NCBI RefSeq assembly: GCF_016481275.1 | Contig: NZ_JAEMNW010000012.1 | Coordinates: 1 to 64,000 of the forward strand | Length of the DNA stretch: 64,000 nucleotides | Direction of reading: 5' to 3' | Origin: Antrihabitans auranticaus | GTDB lineage: Bacteria > Actinomycetota > Actinomycetes > Mycobacteriales > Mycobacteriaceae | Shown here: piece by piece, positions 60,036 to 64,000 of the stretch | Layout of the letters: each line of letters begins with the position of its first letter | Position numbering within the stretch: position 1 is the stretch's first letter | Notes under the pieces: model-generated | The model's input: only the letters and a program-made list of their open reading frames with translations | The model's database searches: none | Told to the model about the DNA's origin: nothing | Program-made: the position numbers and the translations under genes

Positions 60036-61376
60036 TCAGACAGGGCTGAGGCTGGTGCGCAAGTTGATTCCTGGTGCTGCTGTGGCGTTTGCGTCGGCGA
60101 GAATGTCGCGCAGGGAGATGCCGAGGCTGGCCGTTCCACCGTCCGGTGCGAGGACGACATTGGCCATGTTGCAGTCCGGCGCACCATTGGCGTTCGACCC
60201 GCTGGTGATGCCGAGCGCAAGCGTTCCGGAAACAATCGCGCCGCCGCTGTCGCCAGCGAGAGTGCAAGCGGTGCTTGCGAATCCGCGCACGATCCGGCTT
60301 CTACCGTCCGGCGTGAAGAGCTGGGTCTCGACGTGGTCGGCGGCGACTACACCGCAGGTGAATGCGGACGTCTGACCTGATTTGCAGACGGGTGCGCCGA
60401 CGACCGGTTGCGCCGTCCCGGTCACCGTGAGGGTCGTTCCGTTTGCACCGCGGACGTTGGCTCGGTCGAGGCCGGCCGTCACCGCGCGGTCGTTGAGTTC
60501 GATCAACGAATAATCCAGGCCGTTCGCCGGATTGCCGAGTGTCGAGTGGACGAACGAGCCGATCTGCGGGCTGTTGTCGAGGTTGCCCGGATTCGGGCCG
60601 TAGACAGGCGCGCCGCCGCCGGACACTTCGACATTCGGATCACAGTGACCCGCGGAGATGTTCAGTGCGCGACCCGCGTTGTCCATCGCGTTGAAGCCGA
60701 AGGAGCACACCGTGATGTCGGCGAGTGGGGTGTCACGCAGCGCGCCGCGGGCGCTGAGGTAGCTGTCGCCTGCCATCGGTCCGTGGTCGACGTCACCGCC
60801 GCCGCCGGGGGAAAGAATCACCTTCACATTGGCAAGCAGAGTCGGGATGTTCAGGACGCGGCCGGCGGGGCTGTTCGCGATGTCCAGCACCAGCTGGCTG
60901 TTGAGAACGTCGATCGCGATCGAGTTCACCTGCGAGGCAACCTCGCGGGGGAGGCTGGAAATCCAGGTGTTGAGATCGCCCAGCGACCGCTCGAGGCCGT
61001 CTGCGGAAATCGGTGCAAGTTGCGTCTGGTAACCGTCGCGCTGCGCGATCTGTGCTGCCTCGTTGGAGGTAACCGCCACGATCGCGCGTCCGTCGAGCCC
61101 CATCCACGCACCTGCGAAAGCTTCCGGACGAGCCGCGCGGAAGTCGCGCGCATACGTGCCCAGGTCCTGCGCGTGTGCCGCCCGGTCCAGATAGTCGGCA
61201 GCCGAGATATGCAGGTCGCGCTCGATCGCCTGAACCAATTCCGCGGGAAGGTCGTTCGCTGCGAGCTGTGGGCTCCCCGAATTCTCGGGGGCGGCGCCGG
61301 CGACGAAAGTCGGAGCGAAGAGCAGAAGTGCTGCAGATCCGACCACCGCGGCCCGGAGCGCCGTCAACTTACCCAT
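60036..61376 (-). CDS. Secreted S1 family serine protease (alpha-lytic/streptogrisin-like)
   Basis: 446 residues. Signal peptide (LRAAVVGSAALLLFAPTFVA, then GAAPEN), pro-domain (DLPAELVQAIERDLHISAAD, AGAWMGLDGRAIVAVTSNEA), and a chymotrypsin-like protease domain: His in LNISAGHCDPNVEVSGG, Asp in PANGLDYSLIELND, Ser in CTLAGDSGGAIVSGTLALG. Cysteines in the VCKSGQTSAFTCG loop probably form the conserved disulfide. The pro-region would be removed by self-cleavage after export, as in alpha-lytic-type proteases. It is a paralogue of the adjacent frameshifted gene, 97 bp away. Confidence 0.92.
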   Translation of the reverse strand: MGKLTALRAAVVGSAALLLFAPTFVAGAAPENSGSPQLAANDLPAELVQAIERDLHISAADYLDRAAHAQDLGTYARDFRAARPEAFAGAWMGLDGRAIVAVTSNEAAQIAQRDGYQTQLAPISADGLERSLGDLNTWISSLPREVASQVNSIAIDVLNSQLVLDIANSPAGRVLNIPTLLANVKVILSPGGGGDVDHGPMAGDSYLSARGALRDTPLADITVCSFGFNAMDNAGRALNISAGHCDPNVEVSGGGAPVYGPNPGNLDNSPQIGSFVHSTLGNPANGLDYSLIELNDRAVTAGLDRANVRGANGTTLTVTGTAQPVVGAPVCKSGQTSAFTCGVVAADHVETQLFTPDGRSRIVRGFASTACTLAGDSGGAIVSGTLALGITSGSNANGAPDCNMANVVLAPDGGTASLGISLRDILADANATAAPGINLRTSLSPV

Positions 61377-61452
61377 GAAATCCCTTCGCCCTGCTGCAGT
61401 GTGTTCAGGGCCTCACCTTAGGGCACATTCGCGGATTCGCCACACCGCGCGG

Positions 61453-62658
61453 TCAGCGACCGGATTGTCCCGGTGAAAGAAAAATGTCGGTGAAGGGGTT
61501 CGCGAGGCGGGGCGGAGCGCCGGCGTCGGTAGTCGGCCGCTCGGGCTCGGTCGTCGGCGGGTTGGTCGGTGTCGACGGATCCGTGGTCTCCGGCGCCGGA
61601 GTCGTCGGGGGGACGGTCACCGGCGGTTCGGTCACCACAGGTAGCGGCGGCTCGACGACCGGCGGCGGAACAGGGATGGGAGCCTCGACTATGGGCGGGG
61701 CTTGCACCGGAATCGGTTCGGCGACCTGGACGGGCTCGACGATCGGGGCAACGTTCTCGACGGGAAGATCCAGTGGCGGCAGCGCAACCTGCTGGGTCGG
61801 AACGACGGCTTGCGGCTGGGGTGCGGGGGCCGCCTCGACGCTGGGGATCTGTGGCGCTTCGGCCTTCTCGTTGTATTGGAGCGCAACGGCGGCAATACCT
61901 GCGGCAAGTGCGAGAACCGCACCGAACGACGCGGCGAGGAGAACCGGCTTGCGCCGGAGGCGGGCCAACGGCGTAACGACGGCGGCTCCTGTTTCGGCAG
62001 GCTCTTCTTCCTCGGCCGCGACCGGTGGCACATGGCCGGGAGGTTCGGCGAGCGCCGAGTATGCCGGAGCAATGACCATCGGTCCGGAGACCAGCGGTGG
62101 CGCGGCGGGGAATTCCTCGGTCGCCGGGTCGTCGACACCGGCGTTTGCCACCGCGGCAAGCGGTGCGGACGCTGCTACGGCTGCCAACGCGGCGAGTGCT
62201 GCACCGTGTGCCGGTTCATCGCCCGAGTCGACGGCCGCATCGGCTTCCGACATCAGGTTCAGCGAGGAAAGACCGAGGTAGTCCAGCGAATCGCGCAACG
62301 CGTCGACCGCGTCGGACGACCACTGGGCGGGATACGTCGCAAAGATTTCGGAGGGTGCCGTGATCTGCGGGGAGGCAGCGTCGATCAAGCAGAACATCGC
62401 GGTCGCTACGAGGTCCTCGGGTCGATAGGCGCCGCCACCGTCGACAGTTATGCCGTCCGGGTCGCCGACGCGTTCGAGAAATCCGCTGATGGCTTGGGTC
62501 GGCGCGTCGGGTGGTGTACCGCCGAGTTGGCTGTCACCATCATCGGTCAGATAGAGCACACTGTCGCGGACGATGTACTCCGGCTCGGCGTCGTCGGACG
62601 TGACGACAGCAGCGACGCTCTCGTACGTTCCTACTCGCAATCCCAGACCTGTGGCCAT
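61453..62658 (-). CDS. Truncated Hsp70-like membrane protein with proline-rich tail
   Basis: 401 residues. The start GLGLRVGTYESVAAVV resembles the phosphate-1 loop of Hsp70/actin ATPases, and residues 30-150 retain an Hsp70-like beginning (RDSVLYLTDDGDSQLGG, SGFLERVGDPDGI). The rest of the ATPase domain is missing and is replaced by an Ala-rich acidic stretch. One transmembrane helix (PVLLAASFGAVLALAAGIAA) is followed by a Pro/Val/Thr-rich extracellular tail. The layout repeats that of the 45.7-47.2 kb protein in shorter form. The location between the LuxR gene and the proteases resembles the region beside the mycobacterial ini genes. Function is unknown. Confidence 0.72.
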   Translation of the reverse strand: MATGLGLRVGTYESVAAVVTSDDAEPEYIVRDSVLYLTDDGDSQLGGTPPDAPTQAISGFLERVGDPDGITVDGGGAYRPEDLVATAMFCLIDAASPQITAPSEIFATYPAQWSSDAVDALRDSLDYLGLSSLNLMSEADAAVDSGDEPAHGAALAALAAVAASAPLAAVANAGVDDPATEEFPAAPPLVSGPMVIAPAYSALAEPPGHVPPVAAEEEEPAETGAAVVTPLARLRRKPVLLAASFGAVLALAAGIAAVALQYNEKAEAPQIPSVEAAPAPQPQAVVPTQQVALPPLDLPVENVAPIVEPVQVAEPIPVQAPPIVEAPIPVPPPVVEPPLPVVTEPPVTVPPTTPAPETTDPSTPTNPPTTEPERPTTDAGAPPRLANPFTDIFLSPGQSGR

Positions 62659-62801
62659 TACCCCTGCACCTCTACTCGATGGAGTCCGCCGATGCCGGTG
62701 GGCGCAGCGGGTTCCCTCGTTCTGGCCGGCGCGTTGTCGCCGACTCGTGTGTTGTTGTCGCTATTCGATTGTGCCGCAGCCAGGTTTCGATGACGGTCAC
62801 G

Positions 62802-64000
62802 TCAAGGCTGCGTTCGGTCCACCTCGCCGTGACCCATTGCTCGCAGCATCGAAAGCAGTTCGGACCGCGAGCCGGCGCCGATTCGGCGGCGGATCCGCGC
62901 AACGTGGTGCTCAACGGTCTTTGCCGAAATGTACAGGCGACTGCCCACTTCGCGATAGGTGAGACCGAGCACCAAGAGGTCCGCAACCTCGCCTTCGCGG
63001 TCCGAGAGCGGTCCGTTCGCGGGGGTCGCCGGAGCGGGTGCCGACCGGTCCGGGCGCCGTGAGTTCTGCCGCAGCGAGCGCGCCACCTGCAGCAATGCGG
63101 TGGCACCCTGAGTGTCTGCCGCGCGGAGCGCGCCTTCGCTTGCGAGTCGCGCGCCATCCCACGGCAATCCGATCGAGCCGAGAGTCTTCGCGGATCTTTC
63201 TACTTCGGCCGGGTCCGCCTCGCCGCGCAGAACTCGCAGCCACGCCCGTCCGGCTGCGGCCAGCGCGGTCGCGTACGGATCGTCGACCGGACCTTCCGCC
63301 GCCAGTCGCAGTGCCTGAGCATGAGGTACGAGGTCGGCTGGGTTGTCGGCGAGCAGTGCTGCTTGGACGCCATACCAATGAAAGGTGTTCGCCCAGGCAG
63401 GCGGATCGCCCAGGCGGGTCAGGAGGTCGCTGGCCTCGGTCACGAGGTGCGCGACCCGGCGTACGTCGTCGACTCTGATCGCAGCAAGCCACAACTCGCC
63501 GAGCGGCAGGAGCGTGAAGAGGTCGACATCGGCTTCGTCCAGGACACGATGTGCCGAGGTCCACGCATTCACGAGCGCGCCGTGATCGCCGCTGCGGCGC
63601 GCCAGGCCGACGCGGATCGCGTGCGCAAGCAGTAGGTCGCGGTTGCCGAGCTGGGTCGCGTCGAGCGCGTCGACAGTGCCGCGGGCACCGTCGTCGTCAC
63701 CGGTCAGCATCGAGGTCCATGCCGAAAGCAGCTGATAGAGATGCCGGTTGGGACCGCTTGTCACGTCGATTCGGCCGAGGACTGCTTGCGCGCGATCGAG
63801 GTCGCCGCTGTGCAGGCAGAGCTGGACCGCGACTGCGGCCGGGTCGACCGGCATGACCGTCGCCGCGGGGCCACCGGCCGGATTCGATCGCACGAGAACG
63901 CTGATCGCGGCGTGCGCAGGTCCGTCGACGGAAAGTTCCAAGGCCGACCCGAGCGCGGCAATCCCGATGGAGAGGTCGGTCGGCGGACCGCTGTGCTGCG
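62802..64000 (-). CDS. LuxR-type transcriptional regulator (5' end outside window)
   Basis: The frame is open to the right edge, so the N-terminus is missing; about 399 residues are visible. Most is helical, TPR-like sensor sequence (VAVQLCLHSGDLDRAQAVLG, WANTFHWYGVQAALLADNPA). The C-terminal 60 residues are the LuxR HTH: LSDREGEVADLLVLGLTYRE, then VGSRLYISAKTVEHHVARIR. In M. tuberculosis a LuxR-type gene (Rv0339c, from memory) holds the same place beside the Fe-S reductase and the isoniazid-inducible ini genes, so this may be its counterpart. It is divergent to nothing in the window; the Hsp70-like gene follows on the same strand. Confidence 0.85.
   Translation of the reverse strand, partial: QHSGPPTDLSIGIAALGSALELSVDGPAHAAISVLVRSNPAGGPAATVMPVDPAAVAVQLCLHSGDLDRAQAVLGRIDVTSGPNRHLYQLLSAWTSMLTGDDDGARGTVDALDATQLGNRDLLLAHAIRVGLARRSGDHGALVNAWTSAHRVLDEADVDLFTLLPLGELWLAAIRVDDVRRVAHLVTEASDLLTRLGDPPAWANTFHWYGVQAALLADNPADLVPHAQALRLAAEGPVDDPYATALAAAGRAWLRVLRGEADPAEVERSAKTLGSIGLPWDGARLASEGALRAADTQGATALLQVARSLRQNSRRPDRSAPAPATPANGPLSDREGEVADLLVLGLTYREVGSRLYISAKTVEHHVARIRRRIGAGSRSELLSMLRAMGHGEVDRTQP

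Noticed and set aside
1-64000. CRISPR arrays, rRNA genes, intact insertion sequences and known riboswitch classes
   Set aside because: No regularly spaced direct repeats, rRNA-like sequence, transposase with terminal repeats or riboswitch core was noticed.

Overview
The window is GC-rich actinobacterial chromosome, most likely from the order Mycobacteriales (Rhodococcus/Nocardia-like). The basis is the gene content: MpaB/DUF2236 oxygenases, a DUF222-type HNH protein, a short dcd beside a tRNA-Gly, an AspC-type aminotransferase near a large membrane Fe-S oxidoreductase, and a LuxR regulator. From memory, that last group resembles the dcd - aspC - Fe-S oxidoreductase - LuxR - ini region of Mycobacterium tuberculosis. 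The species cannot be named from this sequence alone.

0.5-34 kb is mostly catabolic and regulatory. An MpaB oxygenase overlaps a cysteine-free peroxiredoxin-like gene, opposite a TetR gene. Next comes a coherent acid-degradation module: glycerate kinase, a divergent IclR regulator, and a convergent operon encoding a GntP-type permease, a CaiB/BaiF CoA-transferase, an HMG-CoA-lyase-like enzyme and a 2-hydroxyacid dehydrogenase. The same palindrome lies in front of both transcription units, so the IclR protein probably controls both. Further on are a second MpaB gene, a LuxR regulator, two related FAD monooxygenases, a P450 plus ferredoxin/ferredoxin-reductase pair facing a TetR gene across two abutting perfect palindromes, a PucR/GAF regulator facing an indolepyruvate:ferredoxin oxidoreductase, a LysR/EamA pair, WYL and AraC regulators, a PtpB-like phosphatase and an APH-like kinase.

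34-43.2 kb is an accessory, defence-like island whose right edge is a tRNA-Gly(CCC) gene; its 3' end points into the island and abuts broken integrase-like fragments. It carries, left to right: a small zinc-ribbon ORF, the remnant of an AbiEi-type antitoxin with a 12-bp inverted repeat, an anti-phage dCTP-deaminase (AvcD type), a small frameshifted gene, a ubiquitin-like operon on the minus strand (single-domain Ubl, a DUF6791-ThiF E1-like protein, DUF6527), a divergent XRE regulator with an ImmA/IrrE metallopeptidase, and a small unknown protein followed by a PD-(D/E)XK-type nuclease. The noncanonical ubiquitin-like cassette is the most interesting system here.

43.2-64 kb returns to core genome: dcd, a polyprenyl-phosphate sugar transferase, a membrane-anchored degenerate Hsp70, YibE/F, the AspC-type aminotransferase, a DUF4344 lipoprotein metallopeptidase, an S9 peptidase and the Fe-S oxidoreductase with a repetitive Ala/Pro/Lys tail. 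Then come a tandem duplication of a small secreted glycine-zipper protein (including about 390 bp of leader), two related secreted S1 proteases (one frameshifted), a second truncated Hsp70-like membrane protein with a proline-rich tail, and a LuxR regulator running off the right edge.
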